A stretch of 64,000 nt of DNA from an uncultured Duodenibacillus sp. Its GTDB lineage: Bacteria > Pseudomonadota > Gammaproteobacteria > Burkholderiales > Burkholderiaceae_F. Within the stretch, counting starts at the first letter, position 1. The number at the start of each line of letters is the position of its first letter. The position numbers were made by a program, and so were the translations under genes. The stretch is from positions 62,001 through 126,000 of the forward strand of contig CALXQS010000004.1 in the NCBI GenBank assembly GCA_944390715.1, given 5' to 3'. The notes under the pieces were generated by a model that saw only the letters and a program-made list of their open reading frames with translations, searched no databases and was not told the origin of the DNA. Of the stretch, positions 25,438 to 34,045 are shown piece after piece.

Positions 25438-27063
25438 TTACTTCATCTTCTTGGCGATGGCGTCGCGCAGAAGCTTGGTTGCCTTCTGGGCAGCGTCAGC
25501 AGACTTGGCCAGAGAAGCCTGAGCAGCCTGCGGGTTGTGGAACCATGCACCGTTCACAGCCGTCCACCATTCCCAATTCGTGTGGGCCACGGAGTGCAGC
25601 TGACGAGCTTCGTTGAGAACCTTGTCGTCCACACCGACAACCGTTGCGAGGTCGAAGGCGTTGAACATGTCGTTCATGCGGGATTCGGCTTCACGCAGCT
25701 TGCCGTTGTAGTAAGCATGCATGCCGTCGATCACGCGGTTGAGTTCCTTGACCGTCTTGTCCTTGTGGCAGCTCTGGCAGGTTTCCTTCATGTAGTGACG
25801 CGGAGAGGTCGTCCAGTGCGAAGTCGTCACCTTGCCGTCCTTGCCCTTGACCTTGGGCATATGGCAGGAAGCGCAGCCCACGCCGGCCTTGTCGTGCGTC
25901 GAATTCCAGTAGGTTTCGACGTCCGGATGCTGCATCTTGGTGAGCGCAGCGCCCGTCACGGGATGCTTGAAGTCCTTGAAGGAAATATGCTTGTAGAAGT
26001 CGTCGATCTTGGTGACGTCAACGAACGGGAAGATGTTCGTGCGGCGATCGGTCATGCCGATGGCCTTGCCCGTCTTGGGATCGAAGCCCGGGTTGCAGTT
26101 GTACTCAACGTGGCACTGAGCACACATCAGCTTGGAGTCGGCCTTCTCGAGGATGGCGATCTTGCGCTCGAAGCCGCGCACGCCTGCGTTGACAACTTCA
26201 ATCTTGGTGTGCTTGGGATCCTGAGAGTAGAGCGTCGGGAAGTCGGTGCGGGTCAGAGCCTGGATGAGACCGTGGCTCACAACGCGCGGCTTGGCCGAGT
26301 GAGGATCATGGCAGAAGTTGCAGTTAAGCGCATGATTGACGTTGCGCATGACGTCGACAACGGCAGATTCACGCGAGAACTTGGCTTCGGGGTGCTTATC
26401 GCCCAGATACGACCAGTCGAGCATCAGATCGGTCGACTTGCAGGTCCAGCACACAGGGTTGCCGGCAGCAGCCGTGCCTGCACGGCGCGGTTTCTGAGCA
26501 TTGTCTTCAGGATACTTGTCGTTGATGACGTCCCAAACCTTGAATGCACCGTCGCCCATCGAAAGATACATCCAGCCTTCCTTGGGCTCGAAGCGGCCGC
26601 CGAAGGCACGATCAACCAGGAACTGGTCGAGAGCAGCAAAGGCGTGGCTGCGGGGCAGATCGTGTTCCTTGGTAAAGCCGTGAGCACCCATGGCGCGGTC
26701 ATAGAACGGATTGGGAGCGATGCCGTAGCTGTTCTTCTTGGAGTCGCGGGGCACGCGTTCTTCATTGACCTTGTACATGGACTCAAACTGCGGCTTGTGG
26801 CAGCTGCCGCAATTGGCAGGATCCATGCTCGTCACCGGACGGGTCTGCTTGCTCGGGGCCTTCAGATGCTTGGCGAGACCATCATGGCAGCTCGTGCAGC
26901 TCACTGCCTTGTGAGCGCCGGACTGATGAAATCCGCCGATATTGCTGTGGCAGGCCACGCAGGCCTTGGTGTCAACCTTTTCAGCTGCAAAAGAGGCTGG
27001 AATGAAAGCCATCGAAACAGCCAGTGCAAGGCAGGCCTGAACCAAATGTTTCTTGTTCATCAT
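25438..27063 (-). CDS. Octaheme cytochrome c nitrite reductase (ONR/TvNiR-like)
   Basis: Periplasmic enzyme, 541 residues, predicted to reduce nitrite to ammonium. A Sec signal ends around ASFAAEK (residue 28). Eight heme sites follow: CVACH (35), CTSCH (56), CGSCH (85), CWTCK (205), CNFCH (248), CAQCH (314), CASCH (397) and CQSCH (429). The fourth is CXXCK, the catalytic heme of octaheme nitrite reductases; in pentaheme NrfA the CXXCK is the first heme. Likely active-site residues are Arg138 (LPRSHAF), Tyr321 and His379 (MQHPDVET). Cys323 follows in VEYNC, matching the Tyr-x-Cys pair that is cross-linked in the Thioalkalivibrio enzyme. AGGAGAAGA precedes the start. ccmI lies downstream. Confidence 0.9.
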   Translation of the reverse strand: MMNKKHLVQACLALAVSMAFIPASFAAEKVDTKACVACHSNIGGFHQSGAHKAVSCTSCHDGLAKHLKAPSKQTRPVTSMDPANCGSCHKPQFESMYKVNEERVPRDSKKNSYGIAPNPFYDRAMGAHGFTKEHDLPRSHAFAALDQFLVDRAFGGRFEPKEGWMYLSMGDGAFKVWDVINDKYPEDNAQKPRRAGTAAAGNPVCWTCKSTDLMLDWSYLGDKHPEAKFSRESAVVDVMRNVNHALNCNFCHDPHSAKPRVVSHGLIQALTRTDFPTLYSQDPKHTKIEVVNAGVRGFERKIAILEKADSKLMCAQCHVEYNCNPGFDPKTGKAIGMTDRRTNIFPFVDVTKIDDFYKHISFKDFKHPVTGAALTKMQHPDVETYWNSTHDKAGVGCASCHMPKVKGKDGKVTTSHWTTSPRHYMKETCQSCHKDKTVKELNRVIDGMHAYYNGKLREAESRMNDMFNAFDLATVVGVDDKVLNEARQLHSVAHTNWEWWTAVNGAWFHNPQAAQASLAKSADAAQKATKLLRDAIAKKMK

Positions 27064-27210
27064 CTTCTTCTCCTATGAGCGGCCTGTTGTATGTTTTGAC
27101 ACAAGGGGTGGGTGTCCAGGCTCGCTTAGTGTGTGATTGTTCCATAACTCTTCTTTTTTCGAAAACATCGACAAAATGCAAAGCTTGGCCTAGAAAGAAC
27201 GCGCCGACTT

Positions 27211-27252
27211 GCTTAAGATCGTCTTAAGCCTTGATTTTCAGGGCTTAAGCCC
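27211..27252. promoter_or_regulatory. Paired CTTAAG palindromes, candidate operator
   Basis: GCTTAAGATCGTCTTAAGC (27211-27229) and GGGCTTAAGCCC (27241-27252) share the CTTAAG core three times within 42 bp, about 150-190 bases upstream of the nitrite reductase start. The regulator is unknown. Confidence 0.4.
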
Positions 27253-27399
27253 AATTTAATGTTCTTTGCAGGAAATTCTCAGACTGCAAAGACATAGGGT
27301 AAGCACCTATGAACATCCACCAACACAGAGATGAGCAGGCCAATATTCTCTGAGTTTTTCCTATCTTGGCCTACTCGCATCTGCGCAGCACGAAAAGTG

Positions 27400-27423
27400 C
27401 AAAAACGGGACCCGCAGGTCCCG
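27400..27423 (-). terminator. Intrinsic terminator of the rluD-pgeF-rimO operon
   Basis: On the minus strand CGGGACC pairs with GGTCCCG around a 4-base loop (27406-27423), followed by TTTTTG. Confidence 0.9.
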
Positions 27424-27448
27424 CTAGAAAAGCCGGCAAAACACGGCG

Positions 27449-28807
27449 CTAGACGATTCGCCCGATCAGATCGTGCTCTTGGCTGTCGGTGACGAGCACG
27501 TCGACGAAATCGCCCGCTGCAAGCGGTCTGTCCGTGGTGACGTATATCACGCCGTCGATGTCGGGCGCATCAGCCGTCGTGCGGCCGACCGCCACGCCGT
27601 CTTCGTCTTCAGGCTCATCGATGATGACGCGCTGCGTCGTGCCGATTTTTCCTTTGAGAATGTCTGTCGAGATCTCTGCCTGCACCTGCATGAAGCGCCG
27701 GCGTCGTTCTTCGCGGACCTCATCAGGAAGCTGGCCCGGCAGCGCGTTGGCCTGCGCCCCTTCAACCGGACTATAGGCAAAGCACCCCACGCGGTCGAGC
27801 CGCGCCTCGCGCAGAAAGTCGAGCAGATACTCAAACTCTTGCTCCGTCTCGCCGGGAAAGCCGGCAATAAATGTTGAGCGTATGGTGATGTTGGGGCAGA
27901 TTTTGCGCCAGGCCTCAATGCGTTCGAGATTTTTCTCCGCGCTTGCCGGCCTCTTCATGGCCTTGAGCACGCGCGGGTGCGCATGCTGAAACGGCACATC
28001 GAGATACGGCAGGATGAGTCCCTCGGCCATCAGCTCGACCACCTCGTCAATTGAGGGATAAGGGTAGACGTAATGCAGCCGCACCCATGCATCGAGCCGC
28101 CCGAGCTCGCGCGCGAGCTCCAACAGTCGGGTTTTGACGGGACGTCCGTCAACAAAGCCCGTTCGGTAGCGCATGTCAAGACCATAGGCGCCCGTATCCT
28201 GACTGATGACAAGAAGCTCCTTGACGCCGCCCTTGACCAGATTTTCAGCTTCTCGAAGAACGCTTCCCACCGGACGGCTCACGAGCTTTCCTCTCAAGTC
28301 GGGGATGATGCAGAACGTGCAGTGATGCGCGCACCCCTCGCTGATCTTGAGATAGGCGTAATGCGCGGGCGTGAGCTTTAATCCGGCAGCGGGCACCAGC
28401 TCATCAAAAGGCTCATGCGCACGCGGCAAATGCGCATGCACCAGCTGCAGCGTTTCCTCGAGGCTGTCGGGACCGGTCACGCCGATCAACTGCGGCACGC
28501 GCTGCTTGACCCAATTGGTGCCGTCGGCATTTTTCTTGCCTCCCAGACAGCCGGTGACGATCACGCGGCCGTTCTCGCGCATGGCTTCGGCAATTGCTTC
28601 GAGGCTTTCGGCCACTGCCGCATCGATAAAGGCGCATGTATTGACGATCACCAGATCGGCTTGCTTGTAGTCGGCGGCAATGATGTAGCCTTCAGCCCGA
28701 AGCTCGGTAACGATGCGCTCGGTGTCGACCAGCGCCTTCGGACAACCTAGACTGACAAAGCCGACTCGCCCAATGCGGGCGCGTGCGCGGCTGGCTTGCT
28801 CGGACAT
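27449..28807 (-). CDS. rimO: Ribosomal protein S12 methylthiotransferase RimO
   Basis: Radical-SAM methylthiotransferase that modifies an aspartate of ribosomal protein S12; 452 residues. The N-terminal UPF0004 domain has the second-cluster cysteines in [17 protein letters not shown] and VTGCLGG. The radical-SAM site is [14 protein letters not shown] (CX3CX2C) near residue 155. [18 protein letters not shown] follows near residue 310, and a C-terminal TRAM domain spans about 385-450. The start at 28807 has AGGAGG upstream and lies 3 bases after pgeF, so they are one operon. Confidence 0.95.
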   Translation of the reverse strand: MSEQASRARARIGRVGFVSLGCPKALVDTERIVTELRAEGYIIAADYKQADLVIVNTCAFIDAAVAESLEAIAEAMRENGRVIVTGCLGGKKNADGTNWVKQRVPQLIGVTGPDSLEETLQLVHAHLPRAHEPFDELVPAAGLKLTPAHYAYLKISEGCAHHCTFCIIPDLRGKLVSRPVGSVLREAENLVKGGVKELLVISQDTGAYGLDMRYRTGFVDGRPVKTRLLELARELGRLDAWVRLHYVYPYPSIDEVVELMAEGLILPYLDVPFQHAHPRVLKAMKRPASAEKNLERIEAWRKICPNITIRSTFIAGFPGETEQEFEYLLDFLREARLDRVGCFAYSPVEGAQANALPGQLPDEVREERRRRFMQVQAEISTDILKGKIGTTQRVIIDEPEDEDGVAVGRTTADAPDIDGVIYVTTDRPLAAGDFVDVLVTDSQEHDLIGRIV

Positions 28808-28810
28808 GAT

Positions 28811-29596
28811 TCAGACCTCCTCGGGCTTAATCCAGACCAGTGCTGCATGCCGTCCCGTGTGCTCGCCGTCGCGCCGATAACTGTAAAAGCGAGCGGCATC
28901 GGAAACTGTGGACAGCCCGCAATCCTCCACCTTTTGCACCCCGGCGGAAGCAAGCGCAATCTTTGCAAAGCCCGCAAGATCGATATGCCACTTTCCTTCG
29001 GTGCCGCTCTTGATGCAGTCGGGGGTTTTGCCGAAATGCCTCTCAAAAGCTTCGACAACTTCAGGCCCCGTTTCAAAGTCATCAAATCCGATGCGCGGTC
29101 CAAGCCAAGCTCTCAGGAGCAATTCTTCTGCTTGGCACTTGCGGCGCATTTCCTTGACCGTATCTTCGATGATGCCCGCGGCAAGACTTCTCCAGCCGGC
29201 GTGCACGGCTCCCGCAATGCGTCCCTTTTCATCGGCAATCAAAACCGGCAGGCAATCGGCCACCTGCACTGCACAGACAACGCCCGGCGTTGTCGTTATT
29301 TGCGCATCGGCCTGCAGCGACTCGTCTTCGACATCGTCTGCCGAAACCACGCGCGTGCCGTGCACCTGCGTCATCCAGCGCGGAGCCGCAGGCGTGAGCT
29401 GCGCCACAATCGAGCGATTCATGCGCACGCAGCCGGCATTGTCGCCCACGCGGCTGCCGACGTTGAGCCCCATGATGCCGTCAACGCCGCCCCAAGGGCC
29501 GGAGGAGACGCCGCCCACGCGCTCGGTAAACAAAGCGCCCACCCTGCTTCCCAGATCCGGGGCAAGGCATCCAAGTTCACTTTTGACCATTGCCAT
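28811..29596 (-). CDS. pgeF: Laccase-domain protein PgeF (YfiH family)
   Basis: 261 residues of the YfiH/multicopper-oxidase-like family. The conserved zinc or copper ligands are in WMTQVHGTRV near residue 75, VQVADCLPVLIAD near residue 115 and GAVHAGWRSLAAGI near residue 134. In E. coli this protein removes wrongly incorporated L-serine from peptidoglycan precursors; other members show purine-nucleoside phosphorylase or polyphenol oxidase activity. The start at 29596 (MAMVKSELG) is preferred because the upstream residues are not family-like. It lies between rluD and rimO in one operon. Confidence 0.9.
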   Translation of the reverse strand: MAMVKSELGCLAPDLGSRVGALFTERVGGVSSGPWGGVDGIMGLNVGSRVGDNAGCVRMNRSIVAQLTPAAPRWMTQVHGTRVVSADDVEDESLQADAQITTTPGVVCAVQVADCLPVLIADEKGRIAGAVHAGWRSLAAGIIEDTVKEMRRKCQAEELLLRAWLGPRIGFDDFETGPEVVEAFERHFGKTPDCIKSGTEGKWHIDLAGFAKIALASAGVQKVEDCGLSTVSDAARFYSYRRDGEHTGRHAALVWIKPEEV

Positions 29597-29676
29597 TTGA
29601 TAATTCTCGCTTGTTGTATTTTTTGATTGTTGACCAAGGCGCATCATCAAAAAGAAAAGCGCCCCGAAAGCTGCAT

Positions 29677-30756
29677 CTATTCTTCGAACACCGTCGCCGG
29701 CTCGTCCAGAGGACCAAAGCCAAGCTCATCCATAACCTCGTACATGTCCGCAGGCGGAGGCACGAACCATTCCTGCTCGAGTCCCGTCTCCGGATGCTTG
29801 AGCCGCAGGCGGCTCGCATGAAGCGCTTGACGCGAAAATTCCGCAGCCAGCCCCGCCTCCGGGGGAAGCTTGGAAGCGTTGGTGCGATAGAGCGGATCAC
29901 CCAAAAGCGGCAGTCCGACAGTCGTCAAATGCACGCGAATCTGATGCGTGCGGCCGGTTTCAAGCCGGCAGGCCACCCAGCTGATGGTCCGCCCGGCGCT
30001 CTGCGCGACATCGATCAATCGACAGTGCGTCATGGCGGGCTTGCTTCCTTGCCCTCCGCGGCAGCAAAACTTCAAGGGATTGCGCGGATCGCGCCCGATC
30101 GCTCGATCGACAAAGCCCGCCTCTGGAGCAAGCCCCAGCACGAGCGCCCAATATTCGCGCCCTACGGTGCGCGCTTGAAGCTGCCGCACCAAATCGGTCT
30201 GCGCAGACTCCGTGCGCGCCACCACCATCAAGCCCGACGTTTCTTTGTCAAGCCGATGCACGATGCCCGCACGAGGCACTCGGGCAAGTTCCTGATACCG
30301 AAACAAGAGCCCGTTTAAAAGCGTGCCTGACCAATGCCCGGCAGCCGGATGCACGACCAGCCCCGCGGGCTTGTTGATGACGATGATTGTTTCGTCTTCA
30401 TAGACCACGTCAAAATCAATGCCGTCTTCGGGCGCATAGGCGCTTTCCTGCGGCGAGGGCTGCTTGACGACGTCGATCGCGTCGCCCCCTGCGACCTTGA
30501 GTCTGACGCTGTCGGCCTTCAGGCCGTTGACCGAAACCGCCCCGTCCTCAATCCATTTTTGGATGCGCGCACGGCTCACCGAAGGCATTAGACGCGCCAG
30601 CACCTTGTCCAACCGCTCCGAGTTCTGAGACCAATCGAGTTCAAAGTGCTCGCTGTGTCCTGTATCATCAGCATCATCTTCAAAAAACGCCTGCTGCGTT
30701 TGCTGATCACTTTCAACGATATAATCGCCCAAATCTTTATTTTTTGTTGTTGCCAT
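29677..30756 (-). CDS. rluD: 23S rRNA pseudouridine synthase RluD
   Basis: RluA-family pseudouridine synthase, 359 residues, expected to modify 23S rRNA positions in helix 69. An acidic N-terminal tail precedes an S4 RNA-binding domain (SERLDKVLARLMPSVSRARI near residue 48). The catalytic domain contains INKPAGLVVHPAAGH near residue 130 and the aspartate motif GIVHRLDKETSGLMVVA near residue 165, then RLETGRTHQIRVHL near residue 270. The start ATG at 30756 overlaps the start codon of divergent bamD by two bases and has no Shine-Dalgarno sequence. It is first gene of the rluD-pgeF-rimO operon. Confidence 0.95.
   Translation of the reverse strand: MATTKNKDLGDYIVESDQQTQQAFFEDDADDTGHSEHFELDWSQNSERLDKVLARLMPSVSRARIQKWIEDGAVSVNGLKADSVRLKVAGGDAIDVVKQPSPQESAYAPEDGIDFDVVYEDETIIVINKPAGLVVHPAAGHWSGTLLNGLLFRYQELARVPRAGIVHRLDKETSGLMVVARTESAQTDLVRQLQARTVGREYWALVLGLAPEAGFVDRAIGRDPRNPLKFCCRGGQGSKPAMTHCRLIDVAQSAGRTISWVACRLETGRTHQIRVHLTTVGLPLLGDPLYRTNASKLPPEAGLAAEFSRQALHASRLRLKHPETGLEQEWFVPPPADMYEVMDELGFGPLDEPATVFEE
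30720..30725 (+). promoter_or_regulatory. Putative -10 box of bamD inside rluD
   Basis: A perfect TATAAT lies 30 bases before the bamD start, within the first codons of rluD. The -35 region is not well conserved. It would give a leader of only about 23 bases. Confidence 0.4.
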
Positions 30757-31531
30757 GAATTTACAAACCATGTTGCGGCCCGCCAGGCTCGCAATTGCTG
30801 CGGCAGCCGTTGCGATGACAGCCGGCTGCTCCTGGCTCGAGAGCATCGAAATCGATCCCACCCGTGACTGGACGGCCAATCAGCTCTACACCGAAGCCCG
30901 CGCCGCCATGAGCGATTCCAACTGGGAAGTTGCAAGGGACTACTATACCAAGCTTGAAGCCCGCTACCCCTTCGGCACATATGCTCAGCAGGCGCAGATT
31001 GATCTGGCCTACGTCTATTACAAAGACGACGATGCGCCAACGGCCGTGCAGACGCTCGACCGGTTCCTGCGTGCATATCCCAACCACCCCAACAGCGACT
31101 ATGCGCTCTATCTGAAGGCGCTGGCCACGCTCAACGAGCGCGACAGCTGGTACAGCTCGTTTACTCGTCAGGACATTGCCGATCGCGACGCTCAAGCTGC
31201 GCGCGACGCCTTTGACATCTTCAAAGAACTTGCCGGCCGCTATCCGGATTCACGCTACGCTCCGGAAGCTCGCCGCCGCATGCATGAGCTGGTGCTCGCC
31301 GGCGCCCGCCATGAGTTGTCGACTGCGCGCTTTTACTTTGACCGCAAGGCCTACATCGCCTGCATCAACCGCGCCAAGGTCGTCATCACCGACTTTCAGC
31401 AGACGCCCATGCGCGATGAAGCGCTCGAGCTGATTGCCGACAGCTATCACGAGCTGGGCATGTTCGATCTTGAAGCCGACACAAGGCGCATCATCGACAT
31501 GAACAAGCCTACGCAGACCAGCAGCAATTAA
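30755..31531 (+). CDS. bamD: Outer membrane protein assembly factor BamD
   Basis: Outer-membrane lipoprotein of the BAM complex that inserts beta-barrel proteins; 258 residues. The signal LAIAAAAVAMTAGCSWLES contains the lipobox TAGC with Cys25. The mature part has TPR-like repeats: LYTEARAAMSDSNWEVARDYYTKLEARYPFG, then ALYLKALATLNE near 130 and ELAGRYPDSRYAPEAR near 162. The ATG at 30755 overlaps the rluD start codon; ATG at 30770 (MLRPARLAIAAA) would also give a complete signal peptide. A strong terminator follows. Confidence 0.94.
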   Translation: MNLQTMLRPARLAIAAAAVAMTAGCSWLESIEIDPTRDWTANQLYTEARAAMSDSNWEVARDYYTKLEARYPFGTYAQQAQIDLAYVYYKDDDAPTAVQTLDRFLRAYPNHPNSDYALYLKALATLNERDSWYSSFTRQDIADRDAQAARDAFDIFKELAGRYPDSRYAPEARRRMHELVLAGARHELSTARFYFDRKAYIACINRAKVVITDFQQTPMRDEALELIADSYHELGMFDLEADTRRIIDMNKPTQTSSN

Positions 31532-31568
31532 GAATTGCTCTGCCGCTTCAGGCAGGAAAAAAAATCAT

Positions 31569-31604
31569 CCGCCCGAGACGATCTTATGCTTCGGGCGGTT
31601 TTTC
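31569..31604 (+). terminator. Bidirectional terminator between bamD and the Nudix gene
   Basis: CCGCCCGA (31569-31576) pairs with TCGGGCGG (31591-31598), with a T tract on the plus side and a run of eight A just upstream that serves the minus strand. Confidence 0.88.
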
Positions 31605-31629
31605 TTGCGCAATCTCCTGCAAGAGCAGA

Positions 31630-32217
31630 TCAAAACTCTTTTGCCTGCTCGAGCTTTCCCTGCAGATACTGCTCGGCCCAATTCAGACCGATGATGGTCT
31701 TGACGTCCGTAATGCGGCCGTCGCGCGTCATGCGAAGCGCTTCATCAAAGGGAATCTTGTGCACATCAATGAATTCGTTGTCGTCGAGCTCGCGGGAGCC
31801 GCCGACAATTGTTCCCTTGGCGAGGTAAATCACGATGTGCTCGTCGCTGTAGCCGATGGCATTGTGAATAGTGCCAAGCTCGACCCATTTGGAAGCAGTA
31901 ATGCCCGTCTCCTCTCTAAGCTCGCGTCTGGCCGTATCAAATGGGTTCTCACCAGAATCGATTTTCCCGGCCGGAATCTCCCAGAAGGCCGCATCCATCG
32001 GCGAGCGCCACTGACGCTCGAAGACCACGCGGTTTTCGCTGTCGATCACGACCATGGCTGCCGCCCCGGGGTGATGAATCATTTCGCGCGTCGTCGTGCG
32101 GCCGTTGGGCAGCTGAACCGTTCGGCGCATGACGTGAAGAAGCTTTCCGATGTAGACGTCCTCTTCAAAAAGGACGTCTTCCTTTAACTGCTGGTCTTCA
32201 GGAATTGATTCAAGCAT
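31630..32217 (-). CDS. Nudix hydrolase, ADP-ribose pyrophosphatase-like
   Basis: 195-residue cytoplasmic Nudix protein. The Nudix box GKIDSGENPFDTARRELREE continues with TGI near residue 85 and has all catalytic glutamates. The preceding FERQWRSPMDAAFWEIPAG and the N-terminal VQLPNGRTTTREMIHHPGAAAMV are typical of the NudF/ADP-ribose pyrophosphatase group, which cleaves ADP-ribose to AMP and ribose 5-phosphate. It lies 5 bases after smpB and is probably co-transcribed with it. Substrate assignment is by similarity only. Confidence 0.88.
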   Translation of the reverse strand: MLESIPEDQQLKEDVLFEEDVYIGKLLHVMRRTVQLPNGRTTTREMIHHPGAAAMVVIDSENRVVFERQWRSPMDAAFWEIPAGKIDSGENPFDTARRELREETGITASKWVELGTIHNAIGYSDEHIVIYLAKGTIVGGSRELDDNEFIDVHKIPFDEALRMTRDGRITDVKTIIGLNWAEQYLQGKLEQAKEF

Positions 32218-32222
32218 CTCTT

Positions 32223-32723
32223 CTAATCCTTGAAATTTTGTCTAGGCTTGCCGCGGGTCATGTCGTTTTTCATCAAACGTTCCTGCTGGCGCTTCCACTC
32301 CTTCTTGCTTTCGTCGGCTCGCTTTTCAAATTCTCGCTTGCCCTTGGCAAGAGCAAGCTGCATCTTGACGCGGCCGCGCGAGAAATGCAGATCAAGGGGC
32401 ACTAAAGCATATCCCGCTCGTTCGACTTTGCCAATAAGTCGTTCGATCTCCTTCTTATGCATGAGAACCTTGCGCGTGCGGGTCATTTCCGGATGCTCGT
32501 GCGTGCAGGTCTGATCCGTGGGCGTAAAGCTCGAATTGCATAAATAAAGTTCGCCGTCGCGAATGTAGACGTGCGCCAAATTGATGGTCGCCCGTCCTGC
32601 GCGAACGCTTTTGGCTTCCCAGCCTCTGAGCACAAGGCCGGCTTCAAAGCGCTCCTCAATGGTGTAGTCGTGCAGGGCGCGCTTGTTGCGGATGGTGGTG
32701 TTCAAAGCTTGTGTTTCCTTCAT
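32223..32723 (-). CDS. smpB: SsrA-binding protein SmpB
   Basis: tmRNA-binding partner in trans-translation rescue of stalled ribosomes; 166 residues. Family blocks are NKRALHDYTIEERFEAGLVL near residue 13, GWEAKSVRAGRATINLAHVY near residue 35 and the C-terminal basic tail KGKREFEKRADESKKEW, which enters the decoding centre. The start at 32723 gives MKETQALNTTIRNKRA. Upstream is a 250-bp gap to the porin-like gene on the other strand. No ssrA gene was seen in the window. Confidence 0.95.
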   Translation of the reverse strand: MKETQALNTTIRNKRALHDYTIEERFEAGLVLRGWEAKSVRAGRATINLAHVYIRDGELYLCNSSFTPTDQTCTHEHPEMTRTRKVLMHKKEIERLIGKVERAGYALVPLDLHFSRGRVKMQLALAKGKREFEKRADESKKEWKRQQERLMKNDMTRGKPRQNFKD

Positions 32724-32976
32724 GTTTCTTAGCGAGCGCAATTTTAGCCGACGCTTTCTCGATTGCAGTTCTCGACCACGCGCTGCACCGTCTCGAGAAT
32801 TGCGTGGCCAGAGACGACACGATGAGTCCTCGGGATTACCCGCAAAAAATCAAGCCGCCGCCCCCTACTGTCTAGTAGCCAACAGTTTGCTCAAAAACTC
32901 GAACATAAGATCAGGACATTGATCGATAAATTAGGCCCTGCTGAGGCTGCCGCTTCAGCAACAAAGGAGTGAAAAA

Positions 32977-33882
32977 ATGAAGAAGAGTTTAGTGGCACTG
33001 GCCTGCCTTTCCGCCATGGCTTGCGGCGCAACCGCTGCAGAAGTTGAGCTCTATGGTACTTTTGATACGTACATTGCCGTCAACCATCAAGGCGGCGACG
33101 TCGACACCTCCATGCGAAGCGGCGGCGCATCGGCTTCCTTCTGGGGCATCAAGGGTTCTGAAGAACTGACGCCCGACATGCAGGTGATGTTCAAGCTCGA
33201 AAGCGCCATTCTCGTTGATCAGGGCACGTATTCTGACGCGGCCGGCGAAGACGGCATGTTCTCCCGCGAATCCTGGATCGGCCTGCATCACAACAAGTAC
33301 GGCATGCTCTCGTTCGGCCGTCAGTACACGCCTCACTTCCTGACATTTGCGATGACCGACCCGACGGATTTGAGCTTGGGCTCTTCGCATTCGCCCTACT
33401 TCTTCCCGTGCTCGACCGGCGTCAACGGCGAAGCCAACGACAGCCTGGTGCGCCACAACAATTCCGTTTTGTACGTCTCGCCCGTGATGGCTGGCTTTAC
33501 GGTATTTGCCTACGCCGCTCTCGGTGAAGAAACCAACAACGACGGCTCGCCCTCGAGCGACGACGGCAACGTCTACAACCTCGCCGTGAACTACGCCAAT
33601 GGTCCCCTCTTTGTAATGGCCAGCGTCCTGCGTCAGGACATTTCCGGGAATACTACCGGCGGCAGCGTGACGAACATGGGATATGCTCTTGACGGCACCT
33701 CCGGCGACAACCGCACGCTCGAGGAGCTGCAAAAACTCGTGGGACTGCCCGTGCTCGGCATCGTTCCCTACGACCAAACGCTGCAAAACTTTGACGCACA
33801 GGGCAAGACGCTGCTTGAGCTCAGCGACGAAACCCCGGCCGTTGCGGCAGTCAAGAAGATTGTTGACAAACTGATGGCCTAG
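32977..33882 (+). CDS. Chimeric ORF: porin N-terminal part fused to C-terminus of a MinD/CooC-type ATPase
   Basis: 301 residues that change identity near residue 246 (about nucleotide 33712). The first part is a Burkholderiales trimeric porin: signal MKKSLVALACLSAMACGATA, then VELYGTFDTYIAVNH, SFWGIKGSEELTPDMQVMFK, SWIGLHHNKYGMLSFGRQYT and NSVLYVSPVMAGFTVFAYAA. Porins of this family have about 350-400 residues and end in a strand with terminal Phe; that part is missing. The remaining 55 residues (LEELQKLVGLPVLGIVPYDQ through SDETPAVAAVKKIVDKLMA) match the C-terminus of P-loop ATPases of the MinD/CooC type, without any Walker motif. AAGGAG precedes the start. Probably non-functional as a porin; either a deletion fusion or an assembly error. 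Confidence 0.7.
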   Translation: MKKSLVALACLSAMACGATAAEVELYGTFDTYIAVNHQGGDVDTSMRSGGASASFWGIKGSEELTPDMQVMFKLESAILVDQGTYSDAAGEDGMFSRESWIGLHHNKYGMLSFGRQYTPHFLTFAMTDPTDLSLGSSHSPYFFPCSTGVNGEANDSLVRHNNSVLYVSPVMAGFTVFAYAALGEETNNDGSPSSDDGNVYNLAVNYANGPLFVMASVLRQDISGNTTGGSVTNMGYALDGTSGDNRTLEELQKLVGLPVLGIVPYDQTLQNFDAQGKTLLELSDETPAVAAVKKIVDKLMA

Positions 33883-33916
33883 CGTGCACCTGCGCCGCCT
33901 TGGCACTAAAAAACGT

Positions 33917-33957
33917 TCGCCGCAGTCTGCTCCTAGTCAAGCAGCTGCGGCGATTTT
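33917..33957 (+). terminator. Intrinsic terminator after the porin-like gene
   Basis: TCGCCGCAG (33917 on) pairs with CTGCGGCGA (ending 33953), with an inner CTGCT/AGCAG stem, followed by TTTTG. Confidence 0.8.
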
Positions 33958-34045
33958 GCATTTGCATCGACCCTGACCAATGTCAGCATGCCGGCGGTGC
34001 TATGCTCGCAGAAGTAACGTACTGCCGCTTCTTTTTCATTTTGTC

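Larger units (their letters stand above)
27064..27448. other. Long intergenic region upstream of the nitrite reductase gene
   Basis: 385 bp without a convincing ORF. It should contain the promoter of the leftward nitrite reductase gene. Visible structure: two CTTAAG-centred palindromes (27211-27229 and 27241-27252), AGGCCAA/TTGGCCT arms around 27330-27370, and the rimO terminator at 27400-27423. Confidence 0.5.
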
